From assembly GCA_963799415.1 (NCBI GenBank), contig CAWCXI010000034.1, forward strand, positions 186,001-250,000: DNA of 64,000 nt, read 5' to 3'. Made by a program: the position numbers and the translations under genes. The DNA comes from JAMXLO01 sp963799415 (GTDB lineage: Bacteria; Pseudomonadota; Alphaproteobacteria; Acetobacterales; Acetobacteraceae). Below are positions 44,083-54,004 of this stretch, piece after piece (positions within the stretch are counted from its first letter, which is position 1; every line of letters begins with the position of its first letter). The notes beneath the pieces were generated by a model. That model saw nothing but the letters and a program-made list of their open reading frames with translations. It searched no databases and was not told where the DNA came from.

Positions 44083-45481
44083 GAAACAAAAACATCGGCC
44101 CGCCGCTGGTGGGCATTGACCAGCGTCGCCGCGGCGCAGTTTCTTGCCGTGGCTGATGCGTTCATTGTCAACGTCGCGATACCATCGATCCGCGCCGACC
44201 TGCACGCCGGCGCGGCCGAGATCCAGGCGGTCATCGCTGTCTACCAGATCGCCTACGCTGCACTGGTGATCACCGGCGGCCGTCTCGGCGACATCGTCGG
44301 GCGCAAGCGCGTGTTCATCACCGGCATACTCGGCTTCACACTGGCCTCGCTGTGGTGCGCGCTGTCCGGATCGGCGTCGATGCTTATCTTCGCCCGCGCC
44401 GCACAGGGCGGTGCCGCGGCGATGATGGTGCCGCAGGTGCTCGCGACGATCCACACGCTCTTCCCGGACGGCGCGCGCGCCCGCGCCTTCACCATCTTCG
44501 CCGTCGCGATCGGCCTTGGCGCCGCCTTCGGCTTCATGCTCGGCGGCTGGCTGGTGACGCTGAACCTCGCAGGCCTCGGCTGGCGCAGCATCTTCTGCGT
44601 CAATGTGCCGGTCGGCATCGGCATCGCGCTCGCCGCCGGACGGCTCATGCCGGCGATGCCCCGCAGCATCGGCACGAGAACTCGATCTGCAATGCGCCGT
44701 TGTGCTGTTCGCCGGATTGCTCGGCGTGATCGTGCCGCTGATGTTCGGGGGAGAGCTCGGCTGGCCGTGGTGGCTGTGGCTCGCCATGGCGGCCGGCGTC
44801 ATGGTGCTGGCCGGCTTCGTGCGACTTCAGCGCCGGATGGAACGCCGTGGCGGCATGCCGCTGATCGACCTGGCACTGCTCGAGGACCGCATCTTCATCG
44901 CCGGCATGTGCGCGACGTTCTGCTTCTTTCTCGGCAACCTGTCGTTCTACTTCGTGCTGACCCTCTACATCCAGAACGGTCTCGGCTTCTCGCCGTTCGA
45001 CGCGGCGCTGACGGTGATGCCGCTGGCATTGGCGTTCGTTTTCGGTTCACGAGTTGGTGGCCGGCTGATTGAAGGCTGCGTCGTGCAAGGCATCGGCCTT
45101 GCCGCCACGGCACTCCTGGTCGGCTCGGTCGCACAGCCTACGATTGGAATGTTGATGGTGCCGCTTGCGGTGTTCGGGTACGGCCAGGGCATGGTGCTGG
45201 CACCACTGTTCAGCGCGGTGCTGACCCAGGTGCGGCATGCTCACGCGGGATCAGGAGCCGGCATCCTCACCACAACGCAGCAGGTGGCGAACGGCACGGG
45301 AGTCGTCCTGGTGGGTGGCGTGTACTTTGCCGTGCAGGGCCTTGACGGCAACCGCTGGGCGCTGCTGGCGGCGATGATCTCTCTGGGCTGCACAGTCGTG
45401 GCGACGATCGCGTTCCTTGTGCGCATGCGGGCCACTACATGTGGCTTGGCAAGTACAGTGCCAGCACGGGGAACGCGATAA
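44080..45481 (+). pseudogene. DHA2-type MFS exporter (14 TM), frameshifted
   Basis: The GTG at 44080 begins METKTSARRWWALTSVAAAQ. It contains IVNVAIPSIRADL, the motif-A loop GRLGDIVGRKRVF and the motif-C region of EmrB/QacA-like drug:H+ antiporters. Near 44670 one extra base breaks the frame; the next frame continues LDLQCAVVLFAGLLGVIVPL through 14-helix sequence to a stop at 45481. Its end overlaps the end of the convergent TRAP permease by 47 bp. The joined length is about 466 aa, normal for the family. Confidence 0.78.
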
Positions 45482-47270
45482 GTATCGCGAGCCGTATGAT
45501 GTCGGTGATGACGAACGGGATGACGCCGTAGAAGATTGTGGTGAAGTCGACATCCTGCACCACGGTCTTGATGACGAAGACGTTCATCCCGACCGGCGGA
45601 TGGATCAGGCCAAGTTCCACCGTCATTACGATGATCACGCCGAACCAGACGGGATCGAAGCCCAGCGTGGTGATGACCGGGAAGATGATCGGTATCGTCA
45701 GGATGATCATCGCCATCGCGTCCATCAGGCAGCCGAGGACGAGATACATCAGCATGATCAGCACCAGCACGCCGTAGCGGCCGAAGCCGAGGCCGGTGAT
45801 AAACTCGGTCACCTTCTGCGGAGTTTGCGTCACCGTCAGGAAGTAGCCGAACAGGATGGCGCCGATCAGAATGGTGAACACCGCGGCCGCGGTGCGTGTG
45901 GCCTGCAGCAGCGAGGCCAGAATGTCCGCCCGCGACAGCCGGCCGCGTGCGACGCCGATGAGGAAGGCGCCGGCGGCACCGACGCCGCCGGCCTCGGTCG
46001 GTGTGAACAGACCGCCATAGAGTCCGCCGATGACGAACACGAACAGCAGCAGCGGCGCCCACACATGGCGCATGCCCTCGAGACGTTCGCGCCACGAGCT
46101 GCGCGGCGCGGCCGGCAGGTAGCTTGGCCGCACCGCACCGATCACCGCGATCGTCGCCACGTACATGCAGACAGCGAGCAGTCCCGGCAAAATCCCCGCC
46201 ATGAACAGCTTGCCGATGTCCTGCTGGGTGATCAGGCCATAAACGGCGAGAACGATCGATGGCGGAAACATCGCACCGAGTGTGCCGCCCGCGGCGATCA
46301 CCCCGGTCGAGAAGGATTGCGGATAGTGGTGAAGTCGCATCTCGGGATACGCAACGGTGGAGAACGTCGCGGCCGTGGCTACCGACGAGCCGCTGATCGC
46401 GGCGAAGCCGGCGCAGGCGGCGATTGTCGCGATGCCAAGACCGCCTCGCAGATGGCCGACGAACCTGTTGGCTGCCTGGAACAGCTCGCGACTCATGCCC
46501 GAGCGCGAGACGAACGCGCCCATCAGCAGGAACATCGGAATCACGCCGAACGTGTAGTCGGTGACCGTGCGCATCGAGGTCTGCCCGACCATCTTCAGCG
46601 CCGGCGTGCCGCCAACCAGATAGCCGAACCCACTGACACCGACGAGCCCCATCGCCATGCCGACCGGCACGCGCAGCAGCATCAGCGCGAAGAGAACGAC
46701 GAAGCCGATGACGGCGACGGCGTCGCTGCTCAGCTCCATCATTCGACCGGCCTGTACGACACCGGCGTCAGCGACCTCGTCTGGATGAAAGATCAGCCGA
46801 TACGTTCGCACCGCGATCAGCAGCACGGCGGACACGTCGCCGAGCCACGCCACCAGCGCGAAAGGCCATGTCGGCAACCGCAGATCGAATGTCAGCACGT
46901 TGTCGTCCCGCGTCAGCCGCACCTTGTCGAACAGCATCGCGGTCTGCACGCTGACCACGAACAGGAGTACCAGCGTGGCGAAGATGTCGATCAACCGCTT
47001 GCCGCGGGGTCCCGCCGCAGCCCAGACCAGATCCACCGTGATATGCGTGCCGCGATAGCTGGTCGCGGCGATGCCCCAGAAGATCAGGATCCCCAGCAGC
47101 AACTTGCCGAAATCATAGCTGTCCGGAATCGACACGGCGAAGAAGTAGCGCAGCAGCACCGAGATGAAGATGTCCGCCGCGACGATGCCGACGAAGCATG
47201 CAGCAAGCAGCTCGATGCCATCGATGAAGCGATCCATCCGGTTGCGGAGGACGCGGCCATCCCCGCTCAT
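45435..47270 (-). CDS. dctQM: TRAP transporter fused small and large permease (DctQ-DctM)
   Basis: A 611-aa fusion. Residues 1-165 are the DctQ-like four-helix small permease (RFIDGIELLAACFVGIVAAD, ILIFWGIAATSYRGTHITVD). Residues 180-611 are the DctM large permease (IPMFLLMGAFVSRSGMSREL, AGFAAISGSSVATAATFSTV, GGTLGAMFPPSIVLAVYG). The transporter takes up an acid substrate with Na+ or H+, using DctP as binding protein. Its ATG at 47270 overlaps the DctP stop. Fused forms are known but less common than separate genes. Confidence 0.9.
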   Translation of the reverse strand: MSGDGRVLRNRMDRFIDGIELLAACFVGIVAADIFISVLLRYFFAVSIPDSYDFGKLLLGILIFWGIAATSYRGTHITVDLVWAAAGPRGKRLIDIFATLVLLFVVSVQTAMLFDKVRLTRDDNVLTFDLRLPTWPFALVAWLGDVSAVLLIAVRTYRLIFHPDEVADAGVVQAGRMMELSSDAVAVIGFVVLFALMLLRVPVGMAMGLVGVSGFGYLVGGTPALKMVGQTSMRTVTDYTFGVIPMFLLMGAFVSRSGMSRELFQAANRFVGHLRGGLGIATIAACAGFAAISGSSVATAATFSTVAYPEMRLHHYPQSFSTGVIAAGGTLGAMFPPSIVLAVYGLITQQDIGKLFMAGILPGLLAVCMYVATIAVIGAVRPSYLPAAPRSSWRERLEGMRHVWAPLLLFVFVIGGLYGGLFTPTEAGGVGAAGAFLIGVARGRLSRADILASLLQATRTAAAVFTILIGAILFGYFLTVTQTPQKVTEFITGLGFGRYGVLVLIMLMYLVLGCLMDAMAMIILTIPIIFPVITTLGFDPVWFGVIIVMTVELGLIHPPVGMNVFVIKTVVQDVDFTTIFYGVIPFVITDIIRLAILIAFPVLALYLPSHM

Positions 47271-48274
47271 TCAGCCAGCGCGCCGCGCTGCTTCAGCTCG
47301 GCTTGCAATTCGCCGAACACCGCATCGCTGTCCTTCACCTGCGACGCCCACTTCGCCTTCAGCGGCTCCGCCGCCTTGTGCCATGCGGCAACCTGCTCAG
47401 GCGTCAGCTTGTACACATCATGCCCGGGCTCGGCTGCCAGCAGGTCGCGGCCGGCATGTTCCCAGTCCGCCCAGGGGCTGGCGACCTTCTCCGCCCACTC
47501 GGTTGTGCAGTGGCTATCGATCACCGTCTTCTGCGCCGCCGACATGCCGTCATACTCCGACTTGTTCATCACCCACACGAACGTCGTGGTGAAGAACGGC
47601 ATGTCCATATCGTATTTCACGACCTTGTCGATGCCGAACAGGATGATCGAGTGCCACGGGAAGGTGATGGCATCTGCCACGCCGCGTTCCAGTACCTCGC
47701 GCGCCTCGGGTGCGGATGCCTGCACATTCGTCCCGCCCAGCAATGTGACAAACGCGGCCATCGTCGCATCCGCCGGCCGCACCTTCATGCCGCGAATATC
47801 CTCCGGTAGCAGGATCTTCTTGGTGCGCGAGTGGAACGTGCCGGGATCCAGCGAAAAGGCGAAGCAGAAATGCACGTCCTTCATCTCGGCCGCCGCGTAC
47901 TTGCGATACCATGCATCGAGCGCTGCAGACCCGCCCTTCGCGTTTGAGACCAGGAACGGCAGTTCACCCGCAGCAATGATCGGGAAGCGACCCGGCTGAT
48001 AGCCCGGATTGACATAGGCGAAGTCGGCGATGCCGTCGCGGGCCATGTCGTAGTGATCCATCGCCTTGCCCAACTGCTCCGACGGAAACAGCGTGGACTT
48101 GATCGTGCCGCCGGATGCCTTGTCGATGTCGGCGGCCCAGGCCTGCAACGCGGGGTTGAGCGGATGGGCCGGCGGCACCCAGCTCGACAGTTTGAGCTGC
48201 ACTGTCTTGTCCTGTGCCTGTGCGCCGGTGATGCACAGAATAAGCGCCATGGCGATGGCGATGCGGTTGAACAC
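47267..48274 (-). CDS. dctP: TRAP transporter substrate-binding protein
   Basis: A 335-aa periplasmic binding protein. The signal peptide is MFNRIAIAMALILCITGAQA. The DctP fold has HPLNPALQAWAADIDKASGG, IADFAYVNPGYQPGRFPI, and the conserved Arg in GMKVRPADATMAAFVTLLGG for binding a carboxylate. Its gene precedes dctQM with a 4-bp overlap. A carboxylate-containing substrate is expected; sugar acids or aromatic acids would fit the neighbours. Confidence 0.9.
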   Translation of the reverse strand: MFNRIAIAMALILCITGAQAQDKTVQLKLSSWVPPAHPLNPALQAWAADIDKASGGTIKSTLFPSEQLGKAMDHYDMARDGIADFAYVNPGYQPGRFPIIAAGELPFLVSNAKGGSAALDAWYRKYAAAEMKDVHFCFAFSLDPGTFHSRTKKILLPEDIRGMKVRPADATMAAFVTLLGGTNVQASAPEAREVLERGVADAITFPWHSIILFGIDKVVKYDMDMPFFTTTFVWVMNKSEYDGMSAAQKTVIDSHCTTEWAEKVASPWADWEHAGRDLLAAEPGHDVYKLTPEQVAAWHKAAEPLKAKWASQVKDSDAVFGELQAELKQRGALAE

Positions 48275-48353
48275 GACGTTTCCTCGCTTTGTCTGGCGTT
48301 TCGTGGCTTATCCGGGACAAACTACGACCTGCCATTTCGCGAGGAAATCCGCA

Positions 48354-49115
48354 ATGCGTCTTAACGGACAGGCCGCCATCGTCACCGGCGGTGGCTCTGG
48401 GCTGGGTGCCGCGACCGCGCAGCGACTGGCGAGTGCCGGCTGCCGCGTGACGGTGCTTGATATCAACCAGTCGGCGGTCAAGGCGAGCGCGCAGCGTATC
48501 GGCGGCGCCGGCATCGTCTGCGATGTCGCCGATGCCGCATCCGCGGAAGCCGCCGTCGCGAAGGCACGCGAGGCGCACGGGCCGGCACGACTACTAGTGA
48601 ATTGTGCGGGCATCGGCACCGCGGGCCGCATCGTTGGACGCGACGGCCCGATGCCACTTGCCGCGTTCGAACGAGTGATCCGCATCAACTTGATCGGCAG
48701 CTTCAATCTGCTGCGACTTGCCGCAGCCGACATGGCAAAGCTGGATCCGTTGGACGAAGGCGAGCGCGGCGTCATCATCAACACTGCCTCGATCGCGGCA
48801 TATGAAGGACAGGTCGGACAGGCGGCCTATGCGGCATCGAAGGCCGGCGTGGTCGGCATGACGCTGCCAGTGGCGCGCGAACTCGCGCGAAGCGGTGTGC
48901 GCGTGGTGACCATCGCGCCTGGGCTGTTTCACACGCCGATGGTCGAGGGGCTGCCGGTCGAGGTGCAACAGAGCCTTGCTGAGGGCATCCCGTTCCCACA
49001 GCGCCTCGGCATGCCCGAGGAGTACGCCGCGCTGGTCGAGCACATCATCTCCAACCGATTCATCAACGGTGAGACGATCCGCCTCGACGGCGCGTTGCGC
49101 ATGCCGCCCCGCTGA
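48354..49115 (+). CDS. Short-chain dehydrogenase (3-hydroxyacyl-CoA dehydrogenase type II-like)
   Basis: A 253-aa SDR. The NAD motif is VTGGGSGLGAATAQRLASAG, the catalytic Ser is in INTASIAAYEG and Tyr-Lys in YAASKAG. The INLIGSFNLLRLAAADMAKL and PFPQRLGMPEEYAALV segments are typical of HSD10-like enzymes that oxidise 3-hydroxyacyl-CoA. It is divergent from dctP with a short gap. Its role is probably fatty-acid or branched-chain oxidation, but other hydroxy substrates are possible. Confidence 0.85.
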   Translation: MRLNGQAAIVTGGGSGLGAATAQRLASAGCRVTVLDINQSAVKASAQRIGGAGIVCDVADAASAEAAVAKAREAHGPARLLVNCAGIGTAGRIVGRDGPMPLAAFERVIRINLIGSFNLLRLAAADMAKLDPLDEGERGVIINTASIAAYEGQVGQAAYAASKAGVVGMTLPVARELARSGVRVVTIAPGLFHTPMVEGLPVEVQQSLAEGIPFPQRLGMPEEYAALVEHIISNRFINGETIRLDGALRMPPR

Positions 49116-49124
49116 ACGCTGTCA

Positions 49125-50153
49125 TCAGTAATTCGGTTGCGCACCCTCATCGGCGCTGTGCATCATGTTAATCGCAGGGATGCCGCACAGCGCCTCAGTC
49201 CACTCGCGCAGGGTCGGCGTATCGGTGCAAGGACCGGTTATCAGACTGATCGCGAGCTCCATTTCCGCAAGTGCCTGCTTCGCACCCATCGCGCCGAGCG
49301 CATCGGCCGCCGCGAGGATTATCTTGAGATCGGCGCGTCGCGCTTTCAGGCAGCCAAGGAGCTCGGGCGCATTGGCCGAGACCGGATCGCCGGCGCATTC
49401 CACCACCACCGCGTCGGCTGGCAGCGCAAGGCAGAAATCGACCGCTTTGGAGAGGATGTCGCTGATCCCTTTGCGACCTACCGGATATGTGCTCGGAAGG
49501 CCGAAATCGATGCAATCGAAGGCCTCTGCCGCCCCGTGATCCAGGTATCTTGCCAGCTCCGTAAATGATGAAGTGCCTGTCGCCTTCAGGGCTATCACAG
49601 TCGTATGGCCCTTCATGCGCAGCGTACGCACGATGCCGGCTCCAGCGGTGGTCTTGCCGACCTCCGATGAGGTCCCGAGCATGAGATACAAGGGAGCGTT
49701 ATGATCCGGTCCCGCGGCGGCGGTCACGGCAAACTGCCGAATGTTCAGCGTCTCGCCTTGGTCCCCACACACCGCCCCCAAATAGCGGACGCGCCCAAGG
49801 GGTCCCATTTGCGACGACGAGTGGCTGATCAGTTCACCGACCACCCCGGAGTCAGAAAGCATCCAGTAGTCATTACCCGGAATCAGCCCGCCTTCGGGAA
49901 TGCCGCCAACAGCCCACAGCCTCGCTCTCCGGTACCCCGGCGTGGCGAGGAAGACATCGCCCGGAACAATTGTCATCATGCGACCAGTCGGCGATTCTGC
50001 CGCTGTGATCGGTGGCGCATCGCGCGGCAATTCAAAGACGCAGATATCGCCCTCGCCGCCGAATTCCGATCGGAAGCGAATCACCTCGAGCGACGGCACA
50101 CGTCGCAGTGCCGATGTGCGCTTGATATCGGCGGGAAGGCTTCCGCCGCTCAT
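49125..50153 (-). CDS. P-loop NTPase-domain protein of unknown function
   Basis: A 342-aa protein in two parts. Residues 1-145 form an unassigned mostly-beta region (SLEVIRFRSEFGGEGDICVF, ATPGYRRARLWAVGGIPEGG). Residues 152-342 are a BioD/DUF1611-like P-loop domain. Walker A is GTSSEVGKTTAG (160-171), followed by VIALKATGTSSFTELARYLD, FDCIDFGLPSTYP and AVVVECAGDPVSANAP. ATP-dependent ligase or kinase chemistry on a small molecule is possible. It is downstream of, and probably coupled to, a 74-aa protein gene. I know no characterised homologue. Confidence 0.55.
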   Translation of the reverse strand: MSGGSLPADIKRTSALRRVPSLEVIRFRSEFGGEGDICVFELPRDAPPITAAESPTGRMMTIVPGDVFLATPGYRRARLWAVGGIPEGGLIPGNDYWMLSDSGVVGELISHSSSQMGPLGRVRYLGAVCGDQGETLNIRQFAVTAAAGPDHNAPLYLMLGTSSEVGKTTAGAGIVRTLRMKGHTTVIALKATGTSSFTELARYLDHGAAEAFDCIDFGLPSTYPVGRKGISDILSKAVDFCLALPADAVVVECAGDPVSANAPELLGCLKARRADLKIILAAADALGAMGAKQALAEMELAISLITGPCTDTPTLREWTEALCGIPAINMMHSADEGAQPNY

Positions 50154-50158
50154 TTGCG

Positions 50159-50383
50159 CTAAGGTCTGCCCCCTCCCGGTTGAACAGGCGGAGCGCTTGA
50201 TGCTTGCGGGGTACTTGGCCGGCGGCCGCGATAGATAGTGATGGAGTTGGTGCCGGAGATAAACTGTTGGCGCTCATTCAGCGGGATGCCGAGCGCTTCG
50301 GCGACCTTGTCCAGCGTTGCTTCGTCGACGGTCACCTTGCCGACGATGTGACGATCGCACGTCGTTATAACAAAGCCTCCCAT
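50159..50383 (-). CDS. 74-aa hypothetical protein, partner of the P-loop protein
   Basis: The ATG at 50383 follows GGGAGGAAGC. The protein reads MGGFVITTCDRHIVGKVTVD, then EATLDKVAEALGIPLNERQQ, and ends in a proline/glycine-rich tail PPVQPGGGRP. A short ordered core and a disordered end could suit a peptide substrate or a small adaptor. I recognise no family. It ends five bases before the P-loop gene. Confidence 0.5.
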   Translation of the reverse strand: MGGFVITTCDRHIVGKVTVDEATLDKVAEALGIPLNERQQFISGTNSITIYRGRRPSTPQASSAPPVQPGGGRP

Positions 50384-50536
50384 CGCTTCCTCCCATGCTA
50401 TTGGCCATGCTCCGATTTGCGCCCCCAACACGGGACCAGCGGGCTGTTAGCCAGACATCACCCTAACAACTGTTGCACTCATGGCAAGTGTCTTGGGCCT
50501 TGGGCGATCGGCCGAGCGGTATCAGCCGCCCCCGTG

Positions 50537-53500
50537 CTAGCTCCGCTTGTCGAGCAGCGCTTTCGCGTCCTTGAGGTCTTGTGTGTCGAAACCTTCGGTG
50601 AACCAGCCGCAGACTCGGGCAAGAATGTCATGGGCCTCAGAGGAGCGACCGCGGTCCCTTCCCAACCTGGCGAGGCTGACTGAGGCACGCAATTGCCAGA
50701 GCTTGGCGTCCTGCTCGTCGGCAATTGTCAGGGCTTTGCGATAGAGTTCCTCAGCAGCCTTGGATTGCCCCAATTGCAGCATCGACTGGCCTTTGTAGCG
50801 ATAAAGCTCGGGCGCGAACCAGCGCTCCCCCAATCTTTCTGTGATCTCCAAGGCTTGGTCCAACAGGGACAAGGCCTCCTCGACTTCCCCTGCGATCTCG
50901 CAGGCTTTGGCCAGGAGGGCGATGTGATAAGATATACGAGTTTCCGCCCCCGTGGCGCTGTAAGCGCTGGAACCGCTGCGCAACAGAGATATCCCCTCGG
51001 CCACATCGCCGGTCCTGGCCTTGCCCCAGCCGCGATAGATCGTCCCGAGCGCCCGGTACAACGGGAAACCGTGCTCTGTCGCCACCGCAATCAGTTGGCT
51101 TGCCCGCTCATCCAAAGCCGCGTTGTCGCCGCCAAGGGAAAGCAACCTACAGCCCTGCGCCAAACTCGCCGCCAAGGACGGCGGATGTGCCAGCGTCAAA
51201 GCTTCGGCGATCGCCGCGTCGATCTGAACCAATGCCTGGTCCGGAAAGCCGAGACAGAAGAGCGCTATTCCTAATTGCCCCCTTGCTCCCAGCCGGGGAT
51301 GGCTCCCGGTCTGATAGCCGAGCGAAGCGTGCGTATTCGGATCATAGAGCGCTAGAACCTGTTCCAGATGGGATCGGGACGAAGCAAATTTGCCGGCGTA
51401 CATCAGCGTTCGACCTGAGGAGGCGTGACCCAGAACCAGCCCGGACGTGTCGTTGCGCTGACGGCTCAGGCGCAGCAAATCCTCGTCGAGGCGCTGCGCC
51501 AGATCGAATTCGCCGCGGTATATGTGATAGAAGGACTGTCCATAGGGAATGTGAAGGAACTGCGAGGGAAAGCCCAGCTGCTCCCACAATTCTCTGGCGC
51601 GGGCGAAGGCATGACCCATTTCCGGCGTAGCTTGGCCTTTGACGAATTGCAACGCCGGCCCCAGTGCGCTCAAGAACTCAAGCTCCTGTTGCTGGCGCTC
51701 GCGGCTGTCCGGCAATAGGGCCAACTGGTCCAGGCCCTTTTGCAACTGCGCGGCCGCTTCCGTCATCGCCGAACGGGCGGCTGATCTCCGACCGGCCTTG
51801 CCCCAATAGGCAGCGGATTTTTCAACGAGCCCGGCCTCGGAATAATGCTGCGCCAAGAGCTCCGGCTGGCTGTCCATCAGCTCGGGGAAATCGGTCTCGA
51901 GCGCGTCGGCAATCTGCGCGTGCATTTGCTGGCGGACATTGCGCAGCAGGCTGCCGTGCGCCGCGTCCTGCACCAGTGCATGCTTGAATGTATATATTGC
52001 GTCAGGCGGCGCGCCCCGCTGGAAGACCAGCTCGGAGGCAACCAGACGAGCGAGAGCCGCGTGCAATTCATCCGGTGAAAGGCGAGAGACTGTCCGCAGC
52101 AGCAAGTAGGAAAACTCGCGTCCGATCGCCGCGCCAATCTGCGCCACTTGCCGCACAGACGCCAAGCGATCGAGCCGCGCCATCAGCGAGTCATGCAAGC
52201 TTGTCGGGATCGCAAACGGCGGCAGCGCGCGATCCAGTACGTAGCGATCTGCTTCCTCGCGCAGCAAACCGCTCTCCAAAATGCTCTTGGTCAATTCCTC
52301 GACAAACAGCGGCACACCGTCGGTACGATCGACGATCTGGTCGACGACCTCATGGGGCAGCGCCTTGCCAGCCGAGACATGCAACACCAAGGCGGTCCGG
52401 TCGCGCCGATCCAGGCGGTTGAGCGCCAGCATGCTGACCCCAGGCTGGCCGGTCCAGGGCGGCTGGAACTCAGGCCGGAACGTCACTACCAGCAGCACCG
52501 GTAGGCTGCGCACACGCTCTATCGTAAGATCAAGCAGCTCGCGCGTTGTCGGGTCGATCCAATGCGCGTCCTCGAAGACCATCAGCAGCGGCTGCTGCCG
52601 TGCCAGGCCCTCGATTTGCCTGATGAGCGCCTCCAGTGTCCGTTGTTTCTTGCGCTGCGGACTGAGGTTGGGCAGCGGGTGACGCTCCGAAGCCGGCAAG
52701 GAAAGCAGATCAGCGAGGAACGCAACATCCTCATCGTGCGGCGCGGCGCGTGCCGCCAGGACCTCGAGCTTCTCCAGCTTGACTGCGGGCGTGTCCTCGC
52801 GCGCAAACCCGGCCGCGCGGCCAAGCTGGTCGACAATTGGAAAAAGTGCACTGTCCTGGTGGTAAGGCGAGCAGAAATAGCGCAGCCGCGTAGCCCGCTC
52901 GGCGGCGAGACATTCGTGCAACGTCGCGGCGATCCGTGACTTGCCGAGGCCGGCCTCGCCGGATACCAGCACCACCTGTCCCTCACCGCTCTTGGCGCGC
53001 GCCCAACGGCGCTGCAACAGGTCGAGCTCTTCCTCGCGTCCGACCAGTGGCGATAGCGTGGCAGTGTGCATCGCCTCGAAACGGCTCTCGACGACACTTG
53101 GACGCAGCACCTGCCACGCAGGTACCGGTAATGCGATGCCCTTCACCACGACGGCGCCGAGCTCGCGATATTCGAAGAGATCACCGACCAGCCGGCGCGT
53201 TCCTGAGGCAATGACAACGGTGTTCGGTTCGGCCATGGCTTGCAGACGGGCGGCGAGATTTGGCGTCTCGCCAATCGCCGTCTGCTGCCGCGACTCGCCC
53301 GTTCCGATCGGCTCGCCGACAACCACGAGGCCAGTCGCAATGCCTATGCGGACCCGCACGGTGTCGCTCAACGCTGGCGTCTGACCGATCTCGGCAATGA
53401 CCGCAAGCGCGGCACGGACCGCCCGCTCAGCGTCATCCTCATGCGCCCGCGGGTAACCGAAATAGATCAGCACGCCATCACCGACATAGCGGGCGATGAA

Positions 53501-53911
53501 CCCGTCGAAGCGCGCGATTGTCGCCGCGACGCAGAACTGATAGCTGCGGATCACCGCACCAAGATCCTCTGGGTCCAGTCGCGTCGACATTTGGGTGGAA
53601 TCTGTCATGTCGCAGAACATCACGCTCACCTGACGGCGTTCGGCGACAGACTGCTGGGGCCGATCAAGTTCATCGTCGGGAGAACCGGCGGTTGGTGCAC
53701 GGATGTTCAGATTATCCGTGAGTGCGCCATTAACGCGTAGTTTCGCGATAGCATCCAATAGCCGGCGGCGATGACCGACAGCGGTGATGCCAAGGTCTTT
53801 GAGGTCTTCCGCCGTAAGACTGGGTAGCAGGTCTGCGTCGACCGCATTCTCGTGGAATGCCGCCTCATATTGCTCAAGACCAAGCGTTCGCAGCCAGTCC
53901 GCGATGTCCAT
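50537..53911 (-). CDS. SAM-adenylate/guanylate cyclase-AAA-TPR signalling protein
   Basis: A 1124-aa multidomain protein. It has an N-terminal SAM domain (MDIADWLRTLGLEQYEAAFH, residues 1-60) and a class III nucleotide cyclase domain (93-275). Both metal Asp are visible (Asp101 in FCDMTDST, Asp145 in YVGDGVLIYFG) and the transition-state Asn/Arg are in NLAARLQ. Then comes an AAA/STAND NTPase (Walker A SGEAGLGKSR, Walker B LMVFEDAHWID) and about 500 residues of TPR-like helices. It probably makes cAMP or cGMP under control of the NTPase-TPR sensor. It is cytoplasmic. Confidence 0.85.
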   Translation of the reverse strand: MDIADWLRTLGLEQYEAAFHENAVDADLLPSLTAEDLKDLGITAVGHRRRLLDAIAKLRVNGALTDNLNIRAPTAGSPDDELDRPQQSVAERRQVSVMFCDMTDSTQMSTRLDPEDLGAVIRSYQFCVAATIARFDGFIARYVGDGVLIYFGYPRAHEDDAERAVRAALAVIAEIGQTPALSDTVRVRIGIATGLVVVGEPIGTGESRQQTAIGETPNLAARLQAMAEPNTVVIASGTRRLVGDLFEYRELGAVVVKGIALPVPAWQVLRPSVVESRFEAMHTATLSPLVGREEELDLLQRRWARAKSGEGQVVLVSGEAGLGKSRIAATLHECLAAERATRLRYFCSPYHQDSALFPIVDQLGRAAGFAREDTPAVKLEKLEVLAARAAPHDEDVAFLADLLSLPASERHPLPNLSPQRKKQRTLEALIRQIEGLARQQPLLMVFEDAHWIDPTTRELLDLTIERVRSLPVLLVVTFRPEFQPPWTGQPGVSMLALNRLDRRDRTALVLHVSAGKALPHEVVDQIVDRTDGVPLFVEELTKSILESGLLREEADRYVLDRALPPFAIPTSLHDSLMARLDRLASVRQVAQIGAAIGREFSYLLLRTVSRLSPDELHAALARLVASELVFQRGAPPDAIYTFKHALVQDAAHGSLLRNVRQQMHAQIADALETDFPELMDSQPELLAQHYSEAGLVEKSAAYWGKAGRRSAARSAMTEAAAQLQKGLDQLALLPDSRERQQQELEFLSALGPALQFVKGQATPEMGHAFARARELWEQLGFPSQFLHIPYGQSFYHIYRGEFDLAQRLDEDLLRLSRQRNDTSGLVLGHASSGRTLMYAGKFASSRSHLEQVLALYDPNTHASLGYQTGSHPRLGARGQLGIALFCLGFPDQALVQIDAAIAEALTLAHPPSLAASLAQGCRLLSLGGDNAALDERASQLIAVATEHGFPLYRALGTIYRGWGKARTGDVAEGISLLRSGSSAYSATGAETRISYHIALLAKACEIAGEVEEALSLLDQALEITERLGERWFAPELYRYKGQSMLQLGQSKAAEELYRKALTIADEQDAKLWQLRASVSLARLGRDRGRSSEAHDILARVCGWFTEGFDTQDLKDAKALLDKRS

Positions 53912-54004
53912 CGCGCCCCCCGGTGGCAGGTTTGCCCCCCTGGCGGAACATTGCTCAACCAGGGCGGAACTGTCCAGAAAGGAACCCTGACACTCCTTAG
54001 GGGG

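Noticed and set aside
45417..47999. An 860-codon open frame on the plus strand opposite the TRAP transporter genes
   Set aside because: It is rich in His, Arg, Asp and Gln with no recognisable domain and lies exactly antisense to two well-identified genes. GC-rich codon bias creates such frames.
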